Shown one piece after another: positions 1-7,677 of a DNA stretch of 64,000 nucleotides. Position 1 is the first letter of the stretch; each line of letters begins with the position of its first letter. The notes beneath the pieces are model-generated. The model saw only the letters and a list, made by a program, of their open reading frames with translations, was not told where the DNA came from and did not search any database. A program made the translations under genes and the position numbers. This DNA comes from Gammaproteobacteria bacterium (GTDB lineage: Bacteria; Pseudomonadota; Gammaproteobacteria; Pseudomonadales; Azotimanducaceae): NCBI GenBank assembly GCA_020832085.1, contig JAFIFJ010000006.1, positions 1-64,000 on the forward strand, given 5' to 3'.

Positions 1-1
1 C

Positions 2-448
2 TTCACCGAGGAAAACGGGGCCACGCGGGTGGTTCCGGGCAGTGTCGACTGGCCCGACGATCGGCGTGCTGCGCCGGAGGAGATCTGTCAGGCGGTGATG
101 AAGGCGGGATCGGTTCTGCTCTACACCGGATCGGTCTTCCATGGCGGCGGCGAGAATCGCTCCGAGGGCGACCGCATCGGTGTCAACCTCACCTACTCGC
201 TGGCCTGGCTGCGTCAGGAGGAGAATCAGTTCCTCTCCTGTCCGCCAGAGATCGCCAAGGACCTGCCGGAGGAACTGCAGGATCTGCTGGGCTACACCGT
301 TGGCAGCTATGCCCTTGGCTACTACACGCCGCCGCTGCCGCCCGGTGTGGGGCCTGAATGTGTCGGACCGGAGTACGCGGTGGGCAGGACGAAGTCCGGT
401 GAGGGTCTTGGCGACGACGAGATTCTGCAGGCGGTGAAGTCGAGTTGA
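2..448 (+). CDS. Phytanoyl-CoA dioxygenase (PhyH) family protein, C-terminal part
   Basis: The frame is open from the window edge, so the gene starts upstream and 148 C-terminal residues are visible. They show the late half of a PhyH-type 2-oxoglutarate/Fe(II) oxygenase: a short stretch with TRVVPGS, then the VFHGGGENRS segment whose histidine would be the distal iron ligand, followed by an arginine-containing strand for 2-oxoglutarate binding. The HxD pair is expected upstream of the window. The family hydroxylates or demethylates small hydrophobic molecules; the substrate cannot be told here. The next gene, a TetR-like regulator 134 bases downstream on the same strand, could control it, but that is inference. 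Confidence 0.8.
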   Translation, partial: FTEENGATRVVPGSVDWPDDRRAAPEEICQAVMKAGSVLLYTGSVFHGGGENRSEGDRIGVNLTYSLAWLRQEENQFLSCPPEIAKDLPEELQDLLGYTVGSYALGYYTPPLPPGVGPECVGPEYAVGRTKSGEGLGDDEILQAVKSS

Positions 449-582
449 GTCGGATGGGGGCCGGATGTTGAGCCCCGGACGGAGTCACGCGATGACCACC
501 CTTGGCTTGTGCTCCAGGGGCAGGTTGACCCCCGGAACTGGCCCGGGTTAAACGAGTGGGTGGACTCTGCCTGGAAAGCGCC

Positions 583-1239
583 ATGACCAACGACGACGCA
601 AGGCTCAGGGATCCGATCCTCGACGCTGCTCTGGAACTGGCGGCCGAAGCGTCCTGGGAGGCGGTTCGGCTGCATCAGGTAGCTCAGCGGCTCGGGATCA
701 GCCTCGATGCGGTACGGCGCGAGTTCGCGGAGAAGGAAGATCTGGTCGACGCCTTCTTCGACCGCGCCGATGCCGCCATGCTGCAGAGTGCCGAGCAGCC
801 GGAGTTCACAGCGCTGTCACCGCGGCAGCGCCTGCAGTGGCTGATTCTGGCCTGGCTCGATGCGCTGGCGCCTTTCCGCCCGACGGTGCGGCAGATGATC
901 GCTGGCAAACTCGAGCCCGGGCACTTGCACGTGCAGATTCCGGGTTTGCTTCGGGTCAGCCGGACGGTGCAGTGGATGCGAGAAGCCGCTGGCCTGCAGG
1001 CGACCTTCATTCGCCGGGCGCTGGAGGAAACAGCGCTGACGACGATCTATCTCGCCACTTTTACGCGCTGGCTCAACGACGATTCCCCGGACGCCGTAGG
1101 GACCCGGCGCTTTCTCGACCGCTGCCTTGGTTTGGCGGAAGGCGTCGCCCAGCGGCTCGAGAGCGGTCAAGGACCGACCGGTGACGCTCCGGACGAGACT
1201 GTGGTCAGAGTGTCGGGTCAGGGTTCCGATAGCCGCTGA
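583..1239 (+). CDS. TetR-like transcriptional regulator (COQ9-like C-terminal part)
   Basis: The 218-residue protein has an N-terminal TetR-type helix-turn-helix: an ILDAALELAAEASWEAV helix, a recognition segment around QRLGISLDAVRREF, then the typical KEDLVDAFFDRAD helix. The helical remainder, with RPTVRQMIAGKLEPG and a later TVQWMREAAGL, recalls the TetR/COQ9 fold. I chose the ATG at 583 because GGAAAG lies just upstream; a GTG at 556 would add nine residues. It would act as a cytoplasmic DNA-binding or lipid-binding protein. Neighbours (PhyH upstream, small membrane protein downstream) do not reveal the ligand. Confidence 0.72.
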   Translation: MTNDDARLRDPILDAALELAAEASWEAVRLHQVAQRLGISLDAVRREFAEKEDLVDAFFDRADAAMLQSAEQPEFTALSPRQRLQWLILAWLDALAPFRPTVRQMIAGKLEPGHLHVQIPGLLRVSRTVQWMREAAGLQATFIRRALEETALTTIYLATFTRWLNDDSPDAVGTRRFLDRCLGLAEGVAQRLESGQGPTGDAPDETVVRVSGQGSDSR

Positions 1240-1353
1240 ACGCTCTACTGCTGGCTCGGGTGCCAGCGGGCGGAACATCGGTTGACAGCGCTCGGCCCCG
1301 CGCATTGAATCAACGCGCCGATAAGCTCTACCTCAGCGACTTTCCTTTTGCCT

Positions 1354-1716
1354 ATGAACCTCATCGTCAAGATCGTGCTCACAGCGCTCGCCGTGTTTGG
1401 CGTCGCCTACCTGCTGGACGGAGCGGAGGTGAGGGATTTCGTCACGGCACTGATCGTGGCGGTGGTGCTGGCAGTCTTGAACACCTTCCTCAAGCCGATG
1501 ATGAAGATCGTGGCGATACCCATCACCATCCTCACTTTCGGACTCTTTCTCTTCGTCATCAACGCCGCCCTGATCATGATCGCCTCCCATTTCGTGGACG
1601 GCTTCTTCGTGGATGGCTTCTGGTGGGCCCTGCTCTTCAGCGTGGTGCTTTCCGTGGTGGTGTCGTTCCTGGAGTCGGTGGTGGACAACGGCAAGCGCTG
1701 GCGCTGGAAGTGGTAG
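1354..1716 (+). CDS. Phage-holin-4 / YvlD-type small membrane protein
   Basis: A 120-residue protein made almost entirely of hydrophobic helices: about residues 3-20, 28-48, 53-77 and 87-108. The arrangement, including a LNTFLKPMMKIVAIPIT segment between helices two and three, matches the family usually labelled '4-TM phage holin superfamily IV' or YvlD. Despite the name, chromosomal members have no proven lytic role and are often linked to envelope stress; no phage genes are nearby. The ATG at 1354 is preferred over a TTG at 1348 because it starts the hydrophobic core directly. Role in this organism is unknown. Confidence 0.7.
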   Translation: MNLIVKIVLTALAVFGVAYLLDGAEVRDFVTALIVAVVLAVLNTFLKPMMKIVAIPITILTFGLFLFVINAALIMIASHFVDGFFVDGFWWALLFSVVLSVVVSFLESVVDNGKRWRWKW

Positions 1717-1809
1717 GGAAGGCAAGCAAAGACGGTGGGAAGAGAGGTCCGTGTACGGAAGGAACTCAGCGGGGTTGGCCGGTCTTGGCGTGCCTGCGCG
1801 GGACGCTGG

Positions 1810-2466
1810 TCACTCGAAGTTCCGCGGCAGCAGCACGAAGGTGCCTACCGGATCCATGTAGTTGGTCCCCAGTTCCATGCCGATCACCGCGATCTCGAGA
1901 CCAGCCGAGTCGTCGAAGGGCATGAACACCTCGGCGCGAGCCCAGTAGCGCTTGCGCAGAGACCATTTGCTCCGCTGCGCGACGCCCCAGAACGGCAGCA
2001 CTTCGTCCTTGTAGTGGAAGTGGTACCTGGCGAACCCATAGGTCGAGGTTGGGATGGAAGACAACGGTCCCAGATAGGGCGTGAGGTCGCCTGCTGAACC
2101 GGACCGGCGGTACTCGACGATGTTCAGAATGCTGTTCTTGGCTGTCCAGTAGTCGCTGTAATGGACCACGTGATCGCGCGCGATCACGTTGCGCAGCCGT
2201 ACCGACTTGGAGAAGTCCTCAGTCAGGTGAGCCAAGTAGCGTCTGACCGGGTCGGGTATCGCGTCGAGCCGGTCCTTGAAGGAGAGCAAGTCGATCACCC
2301 GACCGTCATGTCCCGGTTCCAAGCGTCCGGGCGGCGGCATGTCGCGGGGAATCAGAAGCAGCCGGTAGTGGGTCGACTCCATCGTCTTCTCTCCCGGCTC
2401 ATGTGCATCTATGGCCATCACTGGGACACTCATCGCCAGCATCAAGCCTGCCAGCAATCGCCACAT
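1810..2466 (-). CDS. Exported protein of unknown function
   Basis: I do not recognise this 218-residue protein. Its first ~20 residues (MWRLLAGLMLAMSVPVMA) form a classical Sec signal peptide, so the product should be periplasmic or outside the cell. The start is set by AAAGGAG seven bases before the ATG; the longer reading frame lacks such support. The body is rich in aromatic residues (HYSDYW, YRRSG, FARYHFHYKDEV, KRYWARAEVF), suggesting a beta-rich, possibly lipocalin-like or ligand-binding fold, but this is only an impression. It is convergent with the small membrane protein gene to its left and stands alone. Confidence 0.7.
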   Translation of the reverse strand: MWRLLAGLMLAMSVPVMAIDAHEPGEKTMESTHYRLLLIPRDMPPPGRLEPGHDGRVIDLLSFKDRLDAIPDPVRRYLAHLTEDFSKSVRLRNVIARDHVVHYSDYWTAKNSILNIVEYRRSGSAGDLTPYLGPLSSIPTSTYGFARYHFHYKDEVLPFWGVAQRSKWSLRKRYWARAEVFMPFDDSAGLEIAVIGMELGTNYMDPVGTFVLLPRNFE

Positions 2467-2839
2467 GGTCAACGCTCCTTTGCTACGCCGTGTCATGTCC
2501 GTCCCAGGACATCATGGTGCCCATGCCTGCAACGGGTCACTGCAGGGTTGCCACCGGCGGCTGAAGGCCAGCCCTCAGTCTACTCCTGCTTCAATCGACG
2601 CTGAAGGATGCGGCTGGCGATGGGGGAGTCCGCGCCGAAGTGACTCGTGCATCAGCGTCGTCGCACCCAGGTCTCGCGGGATATCATGGGGATGACCAAT
2701 GTCTGCAGCGAGTCGATCCACATGGTGAGTCCCGAGTTCGGGGAGGTGTATGGGGCCATGGTCGGCTGCCGCCGATGCCGCGTCACCTTGGGGCAGAAGG
2801 CGGTGGTGGTCGATGCGACGCTGGGTGGCGGGTGTTCCG
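2467..2839. other. Intergenic region without a convincing gene
   Basis: This 373-base stretch lies between two divergent genes and should hold both promoters. The minus-strand ribosome-binding site (AAAGGAG) lies at its left edge. A small open frame at 2647-2865 on the plus strand overlaps the next gene's start but has no clear ribosome-binding site or family resemblance. No hairpin or repeat stood out. Confidence 0.4.
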
Positions 2840-3958
2840 ATGCCGCGGCCGCGATCGCACTTTGATCCGGCGCGTCGAGGCTTGCTGCGTGGGGCCGCCG
2901 CGCTCGGGCTTGGTTCGATCCTGGGCCCGCTGTGGGCCCGCTACACCGAGGCCTCCCGGATGACTTCTGAGTCCGAGCATTCCGCCTCCCAGCACGGCGA
3001 TCACGCGGCATCCGAGTCCATGGCAGGCCATGCCCCGTTTCGTCTCGATTTTCGCGTGCGAGGTGGAAGCCTCATGGCCACAGTCGTCGAGACCGACAGT
3101 ACGCTGGTGGAGATCCATGAGTGGATGACCTGGCTGCGTGTGCGCTCGGATCTCGGGCTCGCGATGATGATCCTCGGTCGCCACAACGGGGACCTTCAGG
3201 GGCGTCCCGTCGGGCTGTTCTCGACCCGGCTCGACGCCGAGGAAACTGAGACGCTGCGCGACCTCATGGAGTCGATCGACTGGGATCATCTCCCGCCTCC
3301 AGCCGGTGGTGATGCGATGGGAAGCCATCTCGAGATCGACTACGCGCGGGGCGATACGCGGATCCAACGCCAGTTCAACGCCCGCAACCGTGAGTTCATC
3401 GCCGCCATCGAATCGCTCATGGACCCGGTCAACGCCAGACTCGGGCAGATGCTCGCGGCCCCCTCAAACGCGTTGACGGCCGTTGCCGCTGCCCGCGTCG
3501 ATGCGCGGGATCCTGCTCTCGTTCACCTGGAGTTCGAACTGCGAAACGACGGCAGCGCTGCCGTCGTGATCGTCGATCCTCGATTGCCCGGAGCCAATGG
3601 GAAGCCCCGCGGGCGCCTCATGGTCACGAAGCTGAGTCAGGATTCCCGTCCACCGGCATGGACGCCGATCGATCTGCCAACGCTGACTGAGAGGCAGCCC
3701 GAGCCGGTCACCCTGACCGCGGGCGCGAAGCTGGTGATCCCGGTGAGCTGGCGGTCTCCTCAGCCTGGAACCTACTACCTGCGTGCCGACTGGTTGGACT
3801 ACGTCGGTGTCACGCCGGCGGAGGGGTACGCGTCGGTGATGCCCCTGCCTGCTGACTTCGACGCGGGTCATGCCGGTGACATCGGGGCCTATGCTGTGCG
3901 CGGAGCCGCTTTCTCGAGCGCCGTGCCATTTCAACTGGCCGAAGGGTCAGTACCGTGA
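2840..3958 (+). CDS. Exported (Tat-type signal) protein of unknown function
   Basis: A 372-residue protein from the ATG at 2840. Its N-terminus has twin arginines followed by a hydrophobic stretch (DPARRGLLRGAAALGLGSIL), consistent with a Tat signal peptide and hence a folded, perhaps cofactor-bearing, periplasmic product. A His/Ser-rich linker follows (about residues 43-65). The rest contains no family I recognise; the C-terminal ~170 residues look like an immunoglobulin-type beta domain (GTYYLRADWLDYVGVTPAEG). An upstream in-frame ATG at 2813 is possible but neither start has a strong ribosome-binding site. A short repeat lies 28 bases after the stop. Confidence 0.65.
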   Translation: MPRPRSHFDPARRGLLRGAAALGLGSILGPLWARYTEASRMTSESEHSASQHGDHAASESMAGHAPFRLDFRVRGGSLMATVVETDSTLVEIHEWMTWLRVRSDLGLAMMILGRHNGDLQGRPVGLFSTRLDAEETETLRDLMESIDWDHLPPPAGGDAMGSHLEIDYARGDTRIQRQFNARNREFIAAIESLMDPVNARLGQMLAAPSNALTAVAAARVDARDPALVHLEFELRNDGSAAVVIVDPRLPGANGKPRGRLMVTKLSQDSRPPAWTPIDLPTLTERQPEPVTLTAGAKLVIPVSWRSPQPGTYYLRADWLDYVGVTPAEGYASVMPLPADFDAGHAGDIGAYAVRGAAFSSAVPFQLAEGSVP

Positions 3959-4320
3959 TCCGAGTGCAGTAGCGAGGGAACCGCTGTCAGACCAGGGCAA
4001 GTCATGCCCTTCTCGCCCGGTGCATCCCCATCTATGACCATCGCCGCGCACGAGCATCTTGGTGTATTGCTCGGTGTGGGAACAGCGCGAGTTCGTGCTG
4101 TCGGGGAGGATCGTGAGGGTGACCAGATTGTGTGCGCAGGAAGTCCAGCTCTTCGATTTTGTGCCGTTTAGACCTATTCGCTGTGCCGGATTCACCAAGA
4201 TGGCAGGGCTTCGTGACGGCTAGCATCGTTCCTTGGAACCGCCCCTCGATCAGAGCTGACGCTCCGGAAATCATGGCCTTTGGGGCGGGCATGGAAGGTT
4301 CGAGTGGGGATAGACGCGCG
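3959..4320. other. Intergenic region holding repeat copy A
   Basis: This 362-base stretch precedes the PEP-CTERM-type gene. It holds copy A of an 18-base repeat at 3987-4004, followed at about 4030 by CATCTATGAC, a string that also recurs near repeat copy C. The local composition looks less GC-rich than the flanks. Reading frames here lack starts with ribosome-binding sites. The promoter of the downstream gene must lie here but no clear -35/-10 or sigma-54 site was seen. Confidence 0.45.
3987..4004 (+). repeat. Short repeat, copy A (TCAGACCAGGGCAAGTCA)
   Basis: An 18-base string that recurs perfectly at 5048-5065 in the same orientation, and with one mismatch over its first 16 bases at 17809-17824. 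Copies A and B bracket one PEP-CTERM-type gene and copy C lies beside another. It may be the edge of a small mobile or REP-like element. Confidence 0.6.
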
Positions 4321-5079
4321 ATGAAGAGTCAGTTGTCCGGTCGTTTCACTGCGGGCGTTGTTGGCTGCCTGGTTTTGCTGATTGTTTTGCCATTCGGACG
4401 TGAAGCGAGGGCCGGACTCATTGTCGACATCCAGCCTGTCCAGATCTGTCTGGACAATGGCAGCGATTGCAGCGCGTTGGGCTTCGACGCTGGATTGCTG
4501 AGTGACTTTTGGTTGGAGAAAGCGGGCATATCGTTGAACTTTCTCGATTCACGGACGTTCAACAGCACTGAGTTCCATACCATGGACTCAAACAGCCAGG
4601 TGTCCAGTTTCCTGACCACCCTTACGCACCCCGATCCAGTCGCGCCAGCCCTCATTCGTGACGGCCCGATTCACATTTGGTTCTCCAATTCCGCCGATTT
4701 CGTGATCGAGAGCAATGGTGTGGTGGGCTTCAATCGCAGTTGGGTGAAGTCTAATCAAGCAACACCGCAGCAAACCTTGGCCATGGCCATTGCACTTGGC
4801 TTCAACCTTGGACTCACGCGTGTGGAATCTGACCCGATAGAACAGAACTTGATGGCTTTTATCCCAGCCTTTCCGATCGACCTTGCAGTCAAGACTTTGC
4901 GTCCTGATCAAGTGGACATCGTCCTGAGCAGTCCCTTCTTGGTAGCGACCTCCGACGTCACGGTGCCCGCGCCGCCGCCACTCGGTTTGCTATGGATAGG
5001 CTTGGCAGCTCTCGCTCTTCTCAGAACACGCGCCCCGGGGCGTGGACTCAGACCAGGGCAAGTCACGGCAAGTACTTGA
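4321..5079 (+). CDS. PEP-CTERM-type sorted exoprotein
   Basis: The 252-residue product has a signal peptide (about residues 1-36, ending REARA) and a C-terminal tripartite tail: VPAPPPLG, a hydrophobic helix (LLWIGLAALALL), then a basic cluster (RTRAPGRG). That is the layout of VPxxP/PEP-CTERM proteins, which an exosortase processes during export to the outer surface; no exosortase is in the window. The tail carries a PAPPP variant and runs about 15 residues longer than usual after the basic cluster, because the last codons are supplied by repeat copy B. The middle domain is not recognised. The ATG at 4321 begins the signal peptide; longer frames upstream do not look coding. Confidence 0.72.
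   Translation: MKSQLSGRFTAGVVGCLVLLIVLPFGREARAGLIVDIQPVQICLDNGSDCSALGFDAGLLSDFWLEKAGISLNFLDSRTFNSTEFHTMDSNSQVSSFLTTLTHPDPVAPALIRDGPIHIWFSNSADFVIESNGVVGFNRSWVKSNQATPQQTLAMAIALGFNLGLTRVESDPIEQNLMAFIPAFPIDLAVKTLRPDQVDIVLSSPFLVATSDVTVPAPPPLGLLWIGLAALALLRTRAPGRGLRPGQVTAST
5048..5065 (+). repeat. Short repeat, copy B, inside the 3' end of the PEP-CTERM gene
   Basis: Identical over 18 bases to copy A at 3987-4004. It overlaps the last codons of the PEP-CTERM-type gene and so encodes part of its unusual C-terminal extension (around GLRPGQV). With copy A it makes direct repeats about 1.06 kb apart, bracketing that gene. Confidence 0.6.
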
Positions 5080-5305
5080 TCTGTTGGTGTCGCGAGCCTT
5101 GGATACGGCAGCGCGAGACCTGAGGGGCGCCAGCTCATGCCCCGAAAACGGGCGCTAAGCGATTTGTGAGATCCCGCTTGGCGGCCTGTTTCTGCACCTC
5201 ATGCCCCCCACCTCATTCTCCAGGCTGAAATGAACACGCCGAGAGCCGCATGTTGGCTGGGATTTCGGCAGGTCGGTCCCCAATCCCGAAACGGAGCATG
5301 CAGAT

Positions 5306-5752
5306 GTGGCTGATCGAAACCGCGCTGAGGACATCCTGCTTCGACAACTGGTCGAGAAGAAGCTGAAAAAGTTCCAGGACGAGGCGAACAAGCATAAGAA
5401 TCTGTATCGGGCGCTCTGGCTGACCGCCACAGGCATGTCCCTCGCCATAGCGATGCTGACGAACTTCGACTTTGCAATCTACGGTGCGATACAGACCGGA
5501 ACCCTGGCAAGCATTCTTGGCATAACACTGCCCGCAATCACCGCCTATGTCGTATTGAGGTCCCCAGAAGAGCTCTGGATCTATGAGATCAGGACCAGGA
5601 ATCGGCTCTTCAACTTGAAGGAGAGGATCGATCTCGAGTTCGGCAGCACGGGGTCGTTAGATGAGCAGAGGTTTCGTGATGAGTACTTCGACATCATGCG
5701 AGACGCTGACGCGCAATGGGCAGCAATCAAGGGCGGTAAACAGGTTTCGTGA
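5306..5752 (+). CDS. SLATT/DUF4231-like two-helix membrane protein
   Basis: A 148-residue protein starting with GTG, with CGGAG nine bases upstream; both nearby ATGs are out of frame. A charged helix (about 1-35) precedes two hydrophobic helices (about 37-55 and 63-83), then a second charged coiled-coil-like helix beginning SPEELWIYEIRTRNRLFNL and a C-terminal amphipathic stretch. This layout fits the SLATT family (SMODS- and SLOG-associated 2TM effectors), membrane proteins thought to perforate or perturb the membrane in nucleotide-signalled immunity. No cyclic-nucleotide synthase or SLOG gene is nearby, so it is an orphan here. Family assignment is by layout and could be wrong. Confidence 0.6.
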   Translation: MADRNRAEDILLRQLVEKKLKKFQDEANKHKNLYRALWLTATGMSLAIAMLTNFDFAIYGAIQTGTLASILGITLPAITAYVVLRSPEELWIYEIRTRNRLFNLKERIDLEFGSTGSLDEQRFRDEYFDIMRDADAQWAAIKGGKQVS

Positions 5753-5877
5753 TCGCGCTGCAGATCTTTCGTGAAGAGATCCCCACCTACCGACAGGGTC
5801 GCCCGCTGGCGTTTGCATTTGGTGCCGCCATCCTGGCGGTACTCCTGCTGTTTGCCGCACGCGTCCCCCGGGATTGA
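5749..5877 (+). CDS. 42-residue single-pass membrane peptide coupled to the SLATT-like gene
   Basis: A short reading frame starts with GTG at 5749 and overlaps the upstream stop (GTGA), the standard arrangement for translational coupling. The peptide begins MIALQIFREEIPTYRQ (start codon read as Met), then has one hydrophobic helix (about residues 20-37, AFAFGAAILAVLLLFAA) and ends with a short basic tail, so it is probably a single-pass inner-membrane peptide. I do not recognise a family. Its position suggests a partner, regulator or antidote of the SLATT-like protein; this is inference. Support is the overlap and the clean transmembrane pattern, not homology. Confidence 0.5.
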   Translation: MIALQIFREEIPTYRQGRPLAFAFGAAILAVLLLFAARVPRD

Positions 5878-5973
5878 CGCGCCAGCACCGCTCGCTGAAT
5901 GTGCGCGCAGGCTGCCATGGCGCGGACTCCGGCCTGGTGCGGTGGCGGGGCCGCCCTACGGAGTTGCCGAGGC

Positions 5974-7440
5974 CTATCGGAACAGCGGCTGGTCGAAACT
6001 GCGGAGCTTGCGCGAGTGCAGGGTTCCCGCTTCCGCCTCGGATCTCAGCAACTCCATGGCGCGCAATCCGATCTTAAGATGCTGTGCGACCCGCTCCTGA
6101 TAGAACACATCCGCCATCCCGGGCAGTTTGATCTCACCGTGAAGGGGCCTGTCAGTGGCGCAGAGCAGCGTGCCGTAGGGGACGCGATACCGGTAGCCGT
6201 TGGCCGCAACGGTTGCCGACTCCATGTCGATGGCGATGGCGCGGGACTGGTTCAGGTGCACGGCAAGCTCTTCGAATCTGAGTTCCCAGTTGCGGTCGTC
6301 GGTGGTGACCACCGTTCCGGTGCGCAGATGCTTCTTCAAGGCCGCACCCGAGAATCCGGTTTCGATCTCCACGGCTTCCGTCAGCGCGAGCTGCACCTCG
6401 GCCAGTGCCGGCAACGGAATGGATGGCGAGAGCACCTTGTCGAGCACGTGGTCGTCGCGAAGGTAGGCATGGGCGAGCACGTAGTCGCCGAGGCGCTGGG
6501 TTCTGCGCAGGGCACCGCAGTGGCCGATCATCAGCCACACGTGGGGCCGCAGCACGGCGAGGTGGTCCGTGACGGTCTTGGCGTTGGACGGCCCCACCCC
6601 GATGTTGATCAGCGTGATGCCCCGCTGACCCTCCTTGATCATGTGGTAGCCCGGCATCTGGGGTGCTTTGGCCAGGGGTGGCTTCGAGGGCCGCCCATTG
6701 GATTTCGTGATGCGGTCGCCCGGCTCCACCAGTGCCTGGGCGTTGCCGGCCATGACCTCCTCGCGCGCAAATTCGATGAACTCGTCGACGTAGCGCTGAT
6801 AGTTCGTGAACAGAATGTAGGGCTGGAAGTACTCCGGGCTGGTGGCGGTGTAGTGGCGAATGCGATGGAGAGAGTAGTCGACGCGCTCGGCCGGAAACAG
6901 CGACAGGGGCATGGGGCCGGAGCGATCGAGGATGGTCTTGCCATCGACGATCTCGTCGTTGGTGGACACGAGATTGGGCGTGAAGAAGTGATGCTGAAGC
7001 TGATCCCGCTTCTCCGGCGTCAGACCAGCCGCTGCGGATTCGAGGGCGAAGGACAGGGGGATGGGCCGGTCGGACAGCCCCACTCTGATGATCGCGGAGA
7101 AGCGCTCGCGAATCTTCAGCAGTTCGCTGGTCAGGTAGTCCCGAAACAGCTCCGGATGCGTCACCGTCGTGGAAAAGTCGAAGCGTGAGGTCACGCGGCC
7201 ATAGGCAAGGTGGCTGGTGAGGGTGGCCTCCTTTGCGGGCACTTCGATGGAGACGAAGGGGTAAACGCCATGGTTGCCGTCATTCTCATCGAGGGTGCCA
7301 TGAATGAAGCGCTCGAAGCGTTCCCGAATGAGTTCCACCTGGCTGTGATACAGCGCGCAAAGCTGTTCTACCGCCTGTTCCGGCTCGATTCCTGCCGCCT
7401 CATCTTCTGCAGTGCGGTGTTGTGATGGCTCAAACGTCAT
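5974..7440 (-). CDS. amn: AMP nucleosidase
   Basis: AMP nucleosidase (EC 3.2.2.4) cleaves AMP to adenine and ribose 5-phosphate and so sets adenylate levels. The 488-residue length and two-part layout fit: an AMN-specific N-terminal domain (about 20-180) with HLAYGRVTSRFDFSTTVTHP, and a C-terminal nucleoside-phosphorylase-like domain with INIGVGPSNAKTVTDHLAVL, the MIGHCGALR phosphate loop, and IDMESATVAANGYRYRVPYG, which binds the ribose. The ATG at 7440 follows CTGGAG by eight bases. It is a cytoplasmic enzyme and stands alone; other nucleoside genes occur 39 kb away in the window. Confidence 0.93.
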   Translation of the reverse strand: MTFEPSQHRTAEDEAAGIEPEQAVEQLCALYHSQVELIRERFERFIHGTLDENDGNHGVYPFVSIEVPAKEATLTSHLAYGRVTSRFDFSTTVTHPELFRDYLTSELLKIRERFSAIIRVGLSDRPIPLSFALESAAAGLTPEKRDQLQHHFFTPNLVSTNDEIVDGKTILDRSGPMPLSLFPAERVDYSLHRIRHYTATSPEYFQPYILFTNYQRYVDEFIEFAREEVMAGNAQALVEPGDRITKSNGRPSKPPLAKAPQMPGYHMIKEGQRGITLINIGVGPSNAKTVTDHLAVLRPHVWLMIGHCGALRRTQRLGDYVLAHAYLRDDHVLDKVLSPSIPLPALAEVQLALTEAVEIETGFSGAALKKHLRTGTVVTTDDRNWELRFEELAVHLNQSRAIAIDMESATVAANGYRYRVPYGTLLCATDRPLHGEIKLPGMADVFYQERVAQHLKIGLRAMELLRSEAEAGTLHSRKLRSFDQPLFR

Positions 7441-7677
7441 GCTTCGGCTCCAGGGCTGAATGATGTTGCGGCCTGCCTGTCTCCTCCTGAGCCGGTTTCC
7501 CCGACGCGGGAGCGTGATGGCTTGGCGTCATCTAAGGCTGCATTAATCCATGAGTCTCACTGTAACGCCGAAGCGGCGACTTATCAGCTGGCAATGCTAC
7601 AGATGAGGTGTGACAGGCCCGTCGCACCGTCCCCTGTGTCCGGTGCAGAGAAGCGGTCCCCGAGCTCGACGAGTGAC

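Noticed and set aside
1354-1716. Prophage suggested by a 'holin' type protein
   Set aside because: The family is mostly chromosomal and misnamed; no other phage gene is nearby.
2647-2865. Small cysteine-containing frame just before the Tat-type exported protein gene
   Set aside because: No convincing ribosome-binding site, overlaps the next start and resembles nothing known to me; left as intergenic.
5306-5752. A CBASS-type defence operon around the SLATT-like gene
   Set aside because: No nucleotidyltransferase, SLOG, TIR or nuclease gene is nearby; only the orphan pair can be supported.
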